DNA from: Sphingomonas sp. HITSZ_GF
GTDB taxonomy: Bacteria; Pseudomonadota; Alphaproteobacteria; Sphingomonadales; Sphingomonadaceae
Assembly: GCF_029543155.1 (NCBI RefSeq)
Contig: NZ_JARQXA010000009.1
Span: 82,014-146,013 of the forward strand
Reading direction: 5' to 3'
DNA length: 64,000 nucleotides
The notes under the pieces were generated by a model. It did no database searches, had not been told where the DNA came from, and was given only the letters and a program-made list of their open reading frames with translations. The position numbers and the translations under genes were made by a program. This document shows, piece after piece, positions 43,544 to 52,466 of this stretch. How positions within the stretch are numbered: position 1 is the stretch's first letter; each line of letters starts with the position of its first letter.

Positions 43544-44485
43544 ATGAAGGCAGCGATCGTGGCGCAGGCCGGGCAGAATGCGCCGGTGCTGGGCGATTTC
43601 GAGGCGCCGGTGGCAGGCGCGGACGAGGCGATCGTCCAGGTCGATGCCGCGGCGATCAGCCCGCTGGTCCGCGCGCGCGCGGCCGGGACGCATTACAGCA
43701 GCCGGGGGCAGTTCCCGTTCGTCGCAGGCGTGGACGGTGTCGGACGGCTCGACGACGGGCGCCGCGTCGCCTTCGCCCTGCCCCGTGCGCCCTATGGCAG
43801 CATGGCGGAGCGCGTACCGGTGCCGCTGGCGCATATCGTCCCCCTGCCAGACGGGCTCGATGCGGTGGCCGCGGCGGCGCTGATCAACCCGGGCATGTCT
43901 TCCTGGGCGGCGCTGACCGAGCGCGCCAGGCTCGCACGCGGCGAAACCGTGCTGATCAACGGCGCCACCGGCGCGGCGGGCAGCCTGGCCGTGCAGGTCG
44001 CACGGCATCTGGGCGCGGCGCGGGTGATCGCGACCGGGCGCAATCAAGCTGCGCTGGCAGCATTGGGCGCCGATGCAACGATCCTGCTCGACGGCGACGG
44101 CGACGCGCTGGAGACGCAGTTCAAGGCCGAGTTCGCCCGCGGGATCGACGTGGTGATCGACTATCTGTGGGGACCGAGCGCCGAGCGACTGCTGATCGCC
44201 GGCGCCAAGGCGGGGCCGGACGCGGTGCCGATCCGCTTCGTCCAGGTCGGCTCGGTCGGCGGCGGCGAGATCAACCTGCCCGGAGCGGTGCTGCGATCCT
44301 CGGCGATCGAGCTGATGGGCAGCGGCATCGGCAGCATCCCGCTCGCGCGGCTGGTGGCGTCGATCGGTGGCGTGCTCGGCGCCGCAGCGAGCGACGGCTT
44401 CACCCTGCCCGCTCGCGCGATGCCGCTTGCCGAGGTGGCCAAGGCCTGGGCGCTGGAGCGCGAGCGCGTGGTGCTGACGCTCTGA
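43544..44485 (+). CDS. Zinc-independent quinone oxidoreductase-like dehydrogenase
   Basis: A 313-residue medium-chain dehydrogenase/reductase. The N-terminal GroES-like part (AGVDGVGRLDDGRRV) is followed by the NADPH-binding INGATGAAGSLAVQVARHLGA. No zinc ligands are seen, so it is of the quinone oxidoreductase type, probably detoxifying quinones or enones. It has GGAACAG before the ATG and a MarR operator 23 bases upstream. Confidence 0.87.
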   Translation: MKAAIVAQAGQNAPVLGDFEAPVAGADEAIVQVDAAAISPLVRARAAGTHYSSRGQFPFVAGVDGVGRLDDGRRVAFALPRAPYGSMAERVPVPLAHIVPLPDGLDAVAAAALINPGMSSWAALTERARLARGETVLINGATGAAGSLAVQVARHLGAARVIATGRNQAALAALGADATILLDGDGDALETQFKAEFARGIDVVIDYLWGPSAERLLIAGAKAGPDAVPIRFVQVGSVGGGEINLPGAVLRSSAIELMGSGIGSIPLARLVASIGGVLGAAASDGFTLPARAMPLAEVAKAWALERERVVLTL

Positions 44486-44528
44486 GGAGCCATTGCCGCG
44501 CCCGGCATGCGCGGCATAGGCTTTGGCC

Positions 44529-45065
44529 ATGACGCTCGAGGATCTTGGCCCCCGAATCTGCATGCTGGGCCCGTCGAACAGCGGCAAGTCGACGCTGGCG
44601 GCGGCGATCGGGCACAAGCTCGGCCATCCACCGATCCATCTCGACCAACTCCACCACCTGCCCGGCACCGACTGGCAGCAGCGCGATCCGGCGGCGTTCC
44701 TGGCGCTGCACGATGCGGCGATCCTGGGGGAGACCTGGGTGATCGAGGGGAATTACTCGCGCTGCCTGCCGCAAAGGCTGGATCGGGCGACGGGCGTGAT
44801 CCTGCTCGACACTTCGACTGCGACGAGCCTGTTCCGCTATTTCCGGCGATGCTGGTTCGAGCACGACCGGATCGGCGCGCTCGAAGGCGGCCGGGACAGC
44901 GTGAAATGGCTGATGCTGCACCACATCGCCGTGGTCACCCCCGCCAGCCGCAGGCGCTATGCGGCGATGTTCGAGACGATCGCCCTGCCGAAATTCCGGC
45001 TGGCCAGCCCGGCGGCGCTGACCCGCTTCTACAACACCGCCGGCCTGGAACGGCCGCGCCGCTAG
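44529..45065 (+). CDS. P-loop kinase-like ATPase (adenylate kinase/FlaR type)
   Basis: A 178-residue protein with a Walker A motif GPSNSGKST at residues 15-23, then HLDQLHHLPGTDW and VIEGNYSRCLPQRLDRA. This pattern is seen in small nucleotide kinase-like proteins annotated as topology modulation or shikimate/adenylate kinase-like. The target is unknown. An ATG six bases after a TTG is taken as start. The last four bases overlap the stop of the convergent hypothetical gene. Confidence 0.75.
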   Translation: MTLEDLGPRICMLGPSNSGKSTLAAAIGHKLGHPPIHLDQLHHLPGTDWQQRDPAAFLALHDAAILGETWVIEGNYSRCLPQRLDRATGVILLDTSTATSLFRYFRRCWFEHDRIGALEGGRDSVKWLMLHHIAVVTPASRRRYAAMFETIALPKFRLASPAALTRFYNTAGLERPRR

Positions 45066-45634
45066 GGCTGCTCGGCGAGCGCCGCCACCAGCGGCTTGCC
45101 TTCGATCACCGGCACGTTGGAGCTCCAGCAGCCCTGCAGCGCCTTTTCGGTGTTCGTCCACCAGGTGCGATACGCGCCACCGACCTGGCGGATCGTCAGG
45201 CTCTCCTCACCCCCGGCGCCGGACATCGGGGCGCTGGACACGGGGTGGCCGGTGATCGTCAGCATCGTGGTATCCGCGCTGATCCAGAAATCGGTGACGT
45301 CGGGGCCGGCCAGGCGCGGCGGCGTGACGGCGGACAGGTCGCGCAGCGCAGCGACGAGCTGGGGGCAGCTCGCGCTGTCGATCCACGCATGCGTGCGCGC
45401 GTCGATCGGCTTGCAGGTGCCGCCACTATGGTCTCCGCACCAGTTGCGGTCGTGGCGGCTGCGCTCGGCGACCCAGCGCCGGCCGGCGACGGACGTGAAG
45501 GCAACGGCCTGATCGACGAACACGCCGAGCCCGCCGCCATGTTCCTCGACGCGGTACGCCTCGCGCGGGGTGGCGTTCTGGGCATGGGCAGGCAGCGCCC
45601 CCAGGAGTAGCAGGATGGGCAGATATCGACGCAT
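45062..45634 (-). CDS. Hypothetical exported protein
   Basis: A 190-residue protein with a clear signal peptide (MRRYLPILLLLGALPAHA, cleaved near residue 18). The mature part contains four cysteines (NWCGDHSGGTC, SASCPQL, LQGCWSS), which suggests two disulfides, and no motif that I recognise. The start is set at the Met that opens the signal peptide; ten residues upstream are not needed. It stands alone. Confidence 0.65.
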   Translation of the reverse strand: MRRYLPILLLLGALPAHAQNATPREAYRVEEHGGGLGVFVDQAVAFTSVAGRRWVAERSRHDRNWCGDHSGGTCKPIDARTHAWIDSASCPQLVAALRDLSAVTPPRLAGPDVTDFWISADTTMLTITGHPVSSAPMSGAGGEESLTIRQVGGAYRTWWTNTEKALQGCWSSNVPVIEGKPLVAALAEQP

Positions 45635-45710
45635 GAATCCCCTCCGATCGGTTGCGGGGATCATCCTAGGCGCGAAGCCGGCGCGCTGTCGCAGGGAGAT
45701 TGCGCCAAAG

Positions 45711-45739
45711 AAAAGGGGGCCGCCTTCGCGGGCAGCCCC
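45711..45739 (-). terminator. Terminator of the M23 peptidase gene
   Basis: A nine-base stem GGGGCTGCC / GGCGGCCCC (one wobble pair) with a GAA-type loop, followed on the minus strand by CTTTTCTTT, 23 bases after the stop. Confidence 0.8.
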
Positions 45740-45761
45740 TCTTCCTCTCCAAAAAGCGGGA

Positions 45762-46952
45762 TTACTTGTTCTTCGCGGGGCCGCCGACGCCGCCCTGGAC
45801 GCGATCCTGCACCGCGACGAGATACTCGCCGGTCTGCAGGAAGGGGATCGGGTTCACGGCCTTGCCGTCGACGCGCACCTCGTAATGGAGGTGGCTGCCG
45901 GTCGAGCGGCCGGTCGAGCCCATCAGGCCGATCAGCTGGCCGCGCTTCACGCGGGTATTGTCGTCGACGAGGATCTTCGAGAGGTGGCCGTAGCGCGTCT
46001 CGATGCCGCGGCCATGGTTGATCTGGACCAGGTTGCCATAACCGCCCTGGCGGCCGGCATGGCTGACGACGCCGTCGGCAGTCGCATAGATCGGGGTACC
46101 GAGCGCACCGGGGATGTCGACGCCGGCGTGCATCGCCGCGGTGCCGCGGAACGGATCCGAGCGGACGCCGTAGTGCGACGTGAAGGTGACCTTGTCGACC
46201 GGCTGCATCGACGGGACCGAGATCACCGTCTGCTCGAGCATGTCGAGCTTCTTCCAGGTGACGAACAACGCGCGGAACTGGGCATCGGCGGCTTCGGCCG
46301 ATGCATCGCTGCCGCTGGCGCCGTCATTGTCGATCGGCTCGTAGGGGCCGCCCATCGCCGGCATCTTCACATAGCGCTCGGGCGAGAGGCCCAGGCGGCG
46401 CAGCTCGCCGGCGGTCTGGTTGTAGCGGGCCTCGCCGGCGGCACGGGCCTTGCCGGCCATCGCGACCTGGCGCGCCTCGACCTGCTTGAGCGGCGCCAGC
46501 ACTTCGCTGGCGACGGCGCTGGTGCGGCCCGAGGCATTGGGAAGCGGCTGCTCGATCACGGCACGGTCGCCCTTGCCGGTGAGCGTGGCGCTGATCAGCG
46601 CCTGGTGCTGCTCGACACGCGCGGCCTGGAGGCGGGCTGCCTCCTTGGCGGCGGCGACATCGGCCTGCATCTTCTCGACCTGCTCGCGCATCTGGGCGAC
46701 CTGCGCCTCGGGCGAGGCCGGCGTGGTGGTCACGCCACTGATCGCGATGGCGCCGACGGCGGCCTGGGCCACGCCATAGGCCGAGAACACGACGGTGATG
46801 CCCGCAACGCCGGCGAGCAGCGCCTGGGTGCGGCCCGCAACGCTGAAGCGCTTCAGATCGCGGCCGTCATGGAAAATGAAATCACGGGTGATGAAAAATG
46901 CACGGAACCGCTGCGCTACCGTGGTCGTTTTGATGTTCGACGCCTTAGCCAT
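45762..46952 (-). CDS. M23 family peptidoglycan endopeptidase
   Basis: A 396-residue cell-wall enzyme. A cytoplasmic N terminus (1-40), a transmembrane helix (about 42-64) and a coiled coil (about 80-125) lead to an LytM/M23 domain in the last 150 residues. It has HAGVDIPG and HLHYEV as zinc motifs and an intervening TRYGHLSKI. It would cut peptide cross-links during growth or division. Both HxxxD and HxH are intact, so it should be active rather than an activator. Confidence 0.9.
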   Translation of the reverse strand: MAKASNIKTTTVAQRFRAFFITRDFIFHDGRDLKRFSVAGRTQALLAGVAGITVVFSAYGVAQAAVGAIAISGVTTTPASPEAQVAQMREQVEKMQADVAAAKEAARLQAARVEQHQALISATLTGKGDRAVIEQPLPNASGRTSAVASEVLAPLKQVEARQVAMAGKARAAGEARYNQTAGELRRLGLSPERYVKMPAMGGPYEPIDNDGASGSDASAEAADAQFRALFVTWKKLDMLEQTVISVPSMQPVDKVTFTSHYGVRSDPFRGTAAMHAGVDIPGALGTPIYATADGVVSHAGRQGGYGNLVQINHGRGIETRYGHLSKILVDDNTRVKRGQLIGLMGSTGRSTGSHLHYEVRVDGKAVNPIPFLQTGEYLVAVQDRVQGGVGGPAKNK

Positions 46953-47072
46953 GAGTCCCCGGCAAGTTCATGGAAGTAAGCACCGAAAAGCGACCCGGTG
47001 TCCGTACTTCAATTATTCCGCGTCACAGAAACAGCCCCTCCGCCTCCGGACGGTGGCTTGTGACCCGAGCGA

Positions 47073-47870
47073 TCACTGCACGGCAAGGGCTTGGTAATAA
47101 TCCCGGGACAAACCGGCTGAACTGCGCGCCGAGTCGTTGAACGGAGGCTTAATCAAGCCCCGATAATGGCGTTTCACCAGCGCGTGCCAGGTCGTTTCGG
47201 GGACAAGCCCCTTTTCGCGACAGCGCGATTCGAACCACACCGTTCCGGCGCTAACGTGCCGGATTTCGTCGTTCAGAATGCGCGTGAGGATACGGCGTGT
47301 AACTGCATCATCTACCGATGAAAACCGCTCGATCATCGCGGGCGTGACGTCCAGTCCGCGTGCTTCCAGCACCATCGGCACCACCGCCAGCCGGGCGAGC
47401 GAATCATGCGCAGTCCCGGCCGCCGCGTCCCACAAACCGTCATGCGCGGGCATCGCGCCGTAGAAGCTGCCGAGGTTCTTCAGCCGCCGATCGAGCAGCG
47501 CGAAATGCATCGCCTCGTCGCCGCCGACGCGCATCCAGTCGGTGGTGAACCCGCGCGGGAACTCGCCACCGAAGCGCCCGACCGCGTCGAACGCCAGGTC
47601 GATCGCCGAGAATTCGATATGGGTGATCGCGTGGATCAGCGCGATCCGGCCATGTTCCGAGCCCTTGCCCCGCTTGGGCATGCGATTGGGCGCGAGTAGC
47701 TCGGGCTTGTCCGGGCGCGCTGGCCGATCAGGCATCGCGACATCGAAGTCGAAGGCCAGCCGGCCCAGCCGCCAGTCGCGCGCAGCGGCGCGGGCAGCCT
47801 TCACCTTGTCGGCCGGCGCCGCGGCGACGAGCACCGCACGGCAGGCCTGGGCAACGCTTCTCGCGGACAT
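47073..47870 (-). CDS. DUF455 ferritin-like protein
   Basis: A 265-residue helical protein of the DUF455/COG2833 ferritin-like family. Iron-ligand patterns of a di-iron bundle are visible: HAITHIEFSAIDLAFD, GDEAMHFALLDRRL and NDEIRHVSAGTVWF. The family is related to the tRNA hydroxylase MiaE, and its substrate is unknown. The ATG at 47870 follows GGAG by six bases; an ATG 36 bases upstream is possible. A long inverted repeat lies upstream. Confidence 0.85.
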   Translation of the reverse strand: MSARSVAQACRAVLVAAAPADKVKAARAAARDWRLGRLAFDFDVAMPDRPARPDKPELLAPNRMPKRGKGSEHGRIALIHAITHIEFSAIDLAFDAVGRFGGEFPRGFTTDWMRVGGDEAMHFALLDRRLKNLGSFYGAMPAHDGLWDAAAGTAHDSLARLAVVPMVLEARGLDVTPAMIERFSSVDDAVTRRILTRILNDEIRHVSAGTVWFESRCREKGLVPETTWHALVKRHYRGLIKPPFNDSARSSAGLSRDYYQALAVQ

Positions 47871-47923
47871 TGCGAAGCTCCAACGATGCCCAACCCAGGG
47901 CATATCGACGTTCAAACCTCTTG

Positions 47924-48002
47924 GTTCCCCGGCGAAAGCCGGGGCCCAGGGTAACAGAGCATAGACCTTTGCAACCCTGGGCCCCGGCTTTCGCCGGGGA
48001 AC
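47924..48002. repeat. Perfect 29-base inverted repeat
   Basis: Arms 47924-47952 and 47974-48002 are perfectly complementary (GTTCCCCGGCGAAAGCCGGG and onward), separated by 21 bases. Each arm contains a smaller palindrome. It lies between two same-strand genes, bcp upstream and DUF455 downstream, where it may reduce read-through. Confidence 0.85.
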
Positions 48003-48063
48003 AGATGCTACTTCAAGCCGCAGCCGAATGCCTCCCCACCTGTCGGGAAGGCATTGCGCTCCC

Positions 48064-48537
48064 TCACCGCGCCTGCATTTCCTTGATCGATTCGAGCACG
48101 TCCACCGCGTGCCCCGGCACGCGCACCCGCCGCCAGGCGCGGAACAGCTTGCCGTCCTCGCCGAACAGGAAGGTCGAGCGATCGATGCCCATGTAGCGCT
48201 TGCCGTAGAGCTGCTTCTCCACCCACACGCCGAACGCCTCCATCGCCTTGCCCTCGGTATCGGTGGCGAGCGGCACGGTGAGGTCGTACTTGTTGATGAA
48301 CTTCTGGTGCTTGATCGGCGGATCCTTGGAGACGCCCAGCACTTCGGCACCGAGTGCCGTGAACTCGGGCAGCAGCGCCGAGAAATCCTGTGCCTCGCGC
48401 GTGCAGCCCGAGGTGTCGTCCTTGGGGTAGAAATAGAGGACGAAGGGCTTGCCCAGCTTGTCGGCGAGCGCGATCGCCTCGCCCTCGGTCCCGTCGAGAC
48501 TGACTGCGGGGATCTTGTCGCCTTCCTCGATTGCCAT
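48064..48537 (-). CDS. bcp: Thioredoxin-dependent peroxiredoxin, BCP type
   Basis: A 157-residue peroxiredoxin with YFYPKDDTSGCTREAQDF; C45 is the peroxidatic cysteine. The nearby resolving cysteine of E. coli BCP (five residues on) is absent, so this is a one-cysteine or atypical form. Further motifs are GVSKD, FINKYDL and RSTFLFGEDG. It reduces hydrogen peroxide and lipid peroxides. It starts one base before the glnE stop on the same strand and is probably cotranscribed with it. Confidence 0.93.
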   Translation of the reverse strand: MAIEEGDKIPAVSLDGTEGEAIALADKLGKPFVLYFYPKDDTSGCTREAQDFSALLPEFTALGAEVLGVSKDPPIKHQKFINKYDLTVPLATDTEGKAMEAFGVWVEKQLYGKRYMGIDRSTFLFGEDGKLFRAWRRVRVPGHAVDVLESIKEMQAR

Positions 48538-48538
48538 C

Positions 48539-51235
48539 TTATTCTCCGTACGGCCCGCCGCTGACCGCGGCCCAGCATGCGCGCACCTCCTGCCGGGTCT
48601 GCTCCAGCTGCGCAACCACCTCGCCCCAATGCTCCAGCTTGAGCGCGCGCGCGATCAGTGCCTGGGTAGGCGCGCGCGGCTCCTGCGCATCGGGCGCGAC
48701 CAGCCGCATCGTCACCAGCAGGCGGGTGAGGAAATCATGCGCCGGGCGCATCGCGGGCGGCAGCAGCCCCTGCCCTGCCAGCGCATCGATCGCCGGGCCC
48801 AGCCGCGGCTCGAAGCCGGTGCGGTGGACGAGCTGGGTGACGTGCACCGCGAATTCGAGATCGACGAGCCCGCCGGGCAGCAGCTTGGCGTCGAGCGGGC
48901 CCTGGGGTGGCTTGTGCGCGGCCATGTCCGCCCGCATCTTCGCGGCCTCGGCAGGGATGTCGCGCGTCGGCCGGGCGCCGGCCAGCACCTGATCGATGAT
49001 CGCCTGGACGCGGGCACGGGCTTGGGCCGAGCCATAGACCGGGCGGGCTCGGGTCAACGCCATATGCTCCCAGGTCCAGGCATCCGCGCGCTGATATTTC
49101 TCGAACCCGTCGAGCGACACCACCAGCGGCCCCTGCGCGCCCGAGGGGCGCAGGCGGGTATCCACTTCGTAGAGAGGCCCGGCGGGTGTGGGCACCGAGA
49201 GCGCCGCGGTGACGCGCTGGCCCAGCCGGTTGTAATACATCACCGCGCCCAGCGGCTTGGCGCCGTCGCTCTCCGCCGCATAATCGCCGGTGAAGAGATA
49301 GACGAGGTCGAGATCCGAGGCGTGGGTGAGCGCCTGACCGCCCATCCGGCCAAGCGCGAGGATCACCAGCTCGCTCTCCGGCACCGCACCGTGATTGCGC
49401 GCGAACTCCGCTACCGTCGCCGACGCCAGCGTTTCGATCGCCGCCTCCGCGACACGGGCATAGCCAGCGGAGACTTCGAGCGGGTCGCTCGTCCCCGCGA
49501 CGATCTGCGCGCCCAGGGCGAAGCGCTTCTCGTTGACGAAGCGGCGGACGAATTCGAGCTGGTACTGATAGTCCGAACCCGGCTCCCAGCCGCGCATGCC
49601 GGCGGCGAGCGCATCGATATCGGGCACCGGCTGCAGCGCGGTGGCGTCGATCAGCCCGTCGAGCAGTTCGGCGCGGCGGCCGAGCTGCTCCGCCAGCGTC
49701 GGTGCCAGCGCCAGGATCTGGCCGAGCAACTGCGCGAGACCCGGCTGTGCCTCGAGCAGGCGGAAGAAGTTGATCGCGCTCGGCAGGCGCGAAAGCATCG
49801 CGTCGAAGCGGGTGATCGCATGGACGGTGTCGGGCGCGCGCGCGAATGCCTGGATCAACCCGGGCAGCACCGCTTCCAGCGCCTCGCGCGCAGCCGGGGT
49901 GCGCAGCGCCGGATAGGTGCCCGCTCGCCAGCCCTGGACGATCCGCGCGGCGGCGACAGGATGCTCGAAACCGGCCTTGCCCAGTTCGGCCTCCAGCGCC
50001 TCCGCCTGGTTCGGAAGATGCTGCTCTTCCTCGCCGGCCAGCCCGTCATAGATCGTGCCGACACGCATGACGTGCGGGCGCAGCAGATCGGTGAGTGCGC
50101 CGCCATCGGCGAGGCCGGCAAGCCGTGCGACATTGTCGAGCGCTTCCGGGTTCTCGGGCAGCTGGTGGGTCTGGCGATCGTCGACCATCTGGAGCCGGTG
50201 CTCGATTGTGCGCAACTCGACATAGGCAGCGCTGAGGTGCTGCGCCTCGTCCGCGCCGATCCGCCCCGCCTCGGCCAGCGCGGCGAGCGCATCGCGGGTG
50301 GCAGGCGCCCGCAGCCCCGGCTCGCGGCCGCCATGGATGAGCTGGTGGATCTGCGCGAAGAACTCGACTTCGCGGATGCCGCCCCTGCCCCGCTTGAGGT
50401 CATAGCCGGGGCCGAACGCCTGGGCTTGCGAATAATGATCACGGATGCGGCGGCTGATGTCGCGGATCTCGCGGATCGTGCCGTAGTCGAGCGCGCGCCG
50501 CCACACGAAGGGGCGGATCGCATCGAGGAAATAGCCGCCCAGCGCGAGGTCGCCGGCGCAGGCCCGGGCACGGATGAAGGCGGCGCGCTCCCAGGGCAGC
50601 GCCTGGCTCTCGTAATAGGAGATCGCCGCCTCGACCGGCAGCACGATCGGCGTGACTTCAGGCGACGGGCGCAGGCGCAGATCGACGCGCAGCACATAGC
50701 CATGCTCGTCGCGCGACTGGAGCAGCTCGACCACGCGGCGCCCGATCCGCACCGCGGCTTCCTGCACATCCTCGCGCGGGCGGTGCGGCAGGGTCTCGGG
50801 ATCGAAGACCAGGATCGGATCGATGTCCGACGAATAGTTGAGCTCGCGGCTGCCCTGCTTGCCAAGCGCGATGGCGGCGAAACCGCGTGGTTCGGCATCG
50901 GGCGTGCGCTCGAGAATCGCCGTGCGGATTGCACGGTCGAGCGCATTGTCTGCGAAGTCGGTGAGCAGGTGCGTGACGCGAGTCAGGTCGAACCGCCCGG
51001 AGAGATCGCCCAGCGCCACGATCAGCGCCAGCCGCCTGCGCTCGATCCGGAGACGCGCGGACTCGGGCATCTCGCCTTCGATACCTGCCGCCGCACGGAG
51101 AGGATTCTCGAGTGCCGTGGCAATATTTTCTACCAGCGCTTCTTCACCATTGCGCAGGAAGGCCAGGAACGGCGCGCGTAGTTGCGCCCGAGCAAGCGCA
51201 TCCGCAATTTCCGAAGAATTTCCAGTTTCGGTCAC
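48539..51235 (-). CDS. glnE: Bifunctional glutamine synthetase adenylyltransferase/deadenylase
   Basis: About 898 residues with two nucleotidyltransferase halves. The N-terminal half has IALGKQGSRELNYSSDIDPILVF and the metal Asp pair; the C-terminal half has LALGRMGGQALTHASDLDLVYLF; and GGIREVEFFAQ / GGLVDLEFAVH repeat in each. It adds or removes AMP on glutamine synthetase according to nitrogen status. The GTG at 51235 is preferred because AGGTGG precedes it by eight bases; a TTG at 51283 would add 16 residues without a ribosome site. Confidence 0.93.
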   Translation of the reverse strand: MTETGNSSEIADALARAQLRAPFLAFLRNGEEALVENIATALENPLRAAAGIEGEMPESARLRIERRRLALIVALGDLSGRFDLTRVTHLLTDFADNALDRAIRTAILERTPDAEPRGFAAIALGKQGSRELNYSSDIDPILVFDPETLPHRPREDVQEAAVRIGRRVVELLQSRDEHGYVLRVDLRLRPSPEVTPIVLPVEAAISYYESQALPWERAAFIRARACAGDLALGGYFLDAIRPFVWRRALDYGTIREIRDISRRIRDHYSQAQAFGPGYDLKRGRGGIREVEFFAQIHQLIHGGREPGLRAPATRDALAALAEAGRIGADEAQHLSAAYVELRTIEHRLQMVDDRQTHQLPENPEALDNVARLAGLADGGALTDLLRPHVMRVGTIYDGLAGEEEQHLPNQAEALEAELGKAGFEHPVAAARIVQGWRAGTYPALRTPAAREALEAVLPGLIQAFARAPDTVHAITRFDAMLSRLPSAINFFRLLEAQPGLAQLLGQILALAPTLAEQLGRRAELLDGLIDATALQPVPDIDALAAGMRGWEPGSDYQYQLEFVRRFVNEKRFALGAQIVAGTSDPLEVSAGYARVAEAAIETLASATVAEFARNHGAVPESELVILALGRMGGQALTHASDLDLVYLFTGDYAAESDGAKPLGAVMYYNRLGQRVTAALSVPTPAGPLYEVDTRLRPSGAQGPLVVSLDGFEKYQRADAWTWEHMALTRARPVYGSAQARARVQAIIDQVLAGARPTRDIPAEAAKMRADMAAHKPPQGPLDAKLLPGGLVDLEFAVHVTQLVHRTGFEPRLGPAIDALAGQGLLPPAMRPAHDFLTRLLVTMRLVAPDAQEPRAPTQALIARALKLEHWGEVVAQLEQTRQEVRACWAAVSGGPYGE

Positions 51236-51309
51236 AGAATCAGCCACCTGCGAAACGATGTGTTTCGATCTGTCAAGCAACAAAAAGAGAACTGAATTGT
51301 TCTAGCAAT

Positions 51310-51495
51310 ATGAGCCACTCGTCCTCATCTTCGGCCAGCGAAGCAAGGCAGCCCGCATATCGGGTCGAGGCGCCGCGCGCCAGCGACGCGATTGGCCTTG
51401 CTCTGCGCGACGCCTATGTGCGCGAGATGGGATTGCCCGACGACATGGCGGCGATGCTCCGCCAGCTCAATCGCGACGACCCCCACGCCGGCTGA
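51310..51495 (+). CDS. NepR-like small anti-sigma factor, second copy
   Basis: A 61-residue protein. After a Ser-rich, disordered 26-residue start comes DAIGLALRDAYVREMGLPDD followed by MAAMLRQLN. This has the same pattern as the NepR at 53705 (VGQALRQAYDEALGEAVPDD, then LLDLLKKL): G-x-ALR-x-AY, a short acidic helix, PDD, and a second helix ending in L-x-x-L. It faces ecfG convergently. It may bind EcfG or a paralogous sigma factor, or work as an extra regulator; this is inference. No clear ribosome site precedes the ATG. Confidence 0.6.
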   Translation: MSHSSSSSASEARQPAYRVEAPRASDAIGLALRDAYVREMGLPDDMAAMLRQLNRDDPHAG

Positions 51496-51511
51496 ACCGA
51501 ACGCAAAAGGA

Positions 51512-51543
51512 AAAGGCCGCGCTCCCATGGAAGCGCGGCCTTT
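51512..51543. terminator. Bidirectional terminator between the NepR-like gene and ecfG
   Basis: A 12-base perfect stem AAAGGCCGCGCT / AGCGCGGCCTTT with an 8-base loop between the convergent genes. T-rich sequence is stronger on the minus strand side (TTTTCCTTTT). Confidence 0.85.
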
Positions 51544-51563
51544 CCGATTCTCGGCTGGCCGGA

Positions 51564-52226
51564 TTATTTTCCGGAGTAATCCCCGCCGCGATCGCGGCTG
51601 AGATCCTCGACCTCGCCCATGATCGTGTCGAGCGCGCTCTTGCCCTCGGCAGTGCCTGGCTCGATCCGGCGCGAGGGAAGCTGACCCTCGGTCAGCAGGT
51701 GCTCTAGCGCGACGCGGCCGCGCGCGACGCGGCTCTTGATCGTGCCGACGGCGACCTGGCAGATCTCGGCGGCTTCCTCATAGGCGAAGCCGCCCGCACC
51801 GACCAGGATCAACGCCTCGCGCTGCGGCTGGGGGAGATGAAGCAGCGCGCGCTGCATGTCGGAAAGCTCGACATGGCGATCCTGGCTGGCCGGCGCGGCG
51901 AGCAGCCGGTCGGCCACCAGATCGTCCCACTCGCCCTTGAAGCGGGCGCGGCGCATCTGGCTCAGATAGAGGTTGCGCAGGATGATGAAGGTCCAGGCGC
52001 GCATGTTGGTGCCGGCCTGGAAGCGCTTGCGCGCGGCCCATGCCTTGAGCAGCGTTTCCTGCACCAGATCGTCGGCAAGATCGCGGCTGCCCGAAAGCGA
52101 GCGCCCAAAGGCGCGCAGATGCGGAATTACCGTTGCCAGCTGCTTCTTGAACTCGGGGTCCGAGAGCGAAACATGCTCCTGCGGCGCCTCGGTCCCCTGA
52201 TCCTCGGGCTGTTCGGAGTGACTCAT
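51564..52226 (-). CDS. ecfG: General stress response sigma factor EcfG
   Basis: A 220-residue ECF sigma factor. Region 2 is at about residues 30-100 (HLRAFGRSLSGSRDLADDLVQETLLKAW, then NMRAWTFIILRN), and region 4 at about 125-185 (LPQPQREALILVGAGGFAYEEAAEICQVAVGTIKSR). These match the EcfG (ECF15) group, and the locus with phyR and nepR supports it. In unstressed cells it is held by NepR and freed when phosphorylated PhyR captures NepR. The ATG at 52226 begins MSHSEQ; an upstream in-frame Met lacks conservation. Confidence 0.92.
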   Translation of the reverse strand: MSHSEQPEDQGTEAPQEHVSLSDPEFKKQLATVIPHLRAFGRSLSGSRDLADDLVQETLLKAWAARKRFQAGTNMRAWTFIILRNLYLSQMRRARFKGEWDDLVADRLLAAPASQDRHVELSDMQRALLHLPQPQREALILVGAGGFAYEEAAEICQVAVGTIKSRVARGRVALEHLLTEGQLPSRRIEPGTAEGKSALDTIMGEVEDLSRDRGGDYSGK

Positions 52227-52328
52227 TCGTTCCCGCTTGCTTGCGTCGGCCGGGTGGTACCGGCCCGTTCCAGAGATAGGCGTGCCGTCCGCGATTGCCA
52301 GCATAGCATGACCTCGCTCTCGTTCTGC

Positions 52329-52466
52329 TCAGAAAAGAAGAATGATGGCGAACGCGACGATAACCAGCACCAGGCCGATGCCCAGCACATATCGGGTCAT
52401 GTGCGGCGTGGCGCCGGCGCGGGCGTCTTCCGTGTCGAGATGGACGGACTTTTCGTTCTCAGCCAT
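52329..52466 (-). CDS. 45-residue membrane protein in the stress locus
   Basis: A small frame, MAENEKSVHLDTEDARAG at the start, then a hydrophilic stretch to residue 25 and one transmembrane helix (YVLGIGLVLVIVAFAIILLF) to the end. Its position between ecfG and phyR, same strand, and its start with a charged cytoplasmic N terminus suggest a real gene. I know no name for it. Function unknown. Confidence 0.6.
   Translation of the reverse strand: MAENEKSVHLDTEDARAGATPHMTRYVLGIGLVLVIVAFAIILLF

Noticed and set aside
52245..52275. EcfG autoregulatory promoter before ecfG
   Set aside because: GGAAC is present on the minus strand, but no matching -10 element follows at 16-17 bases.
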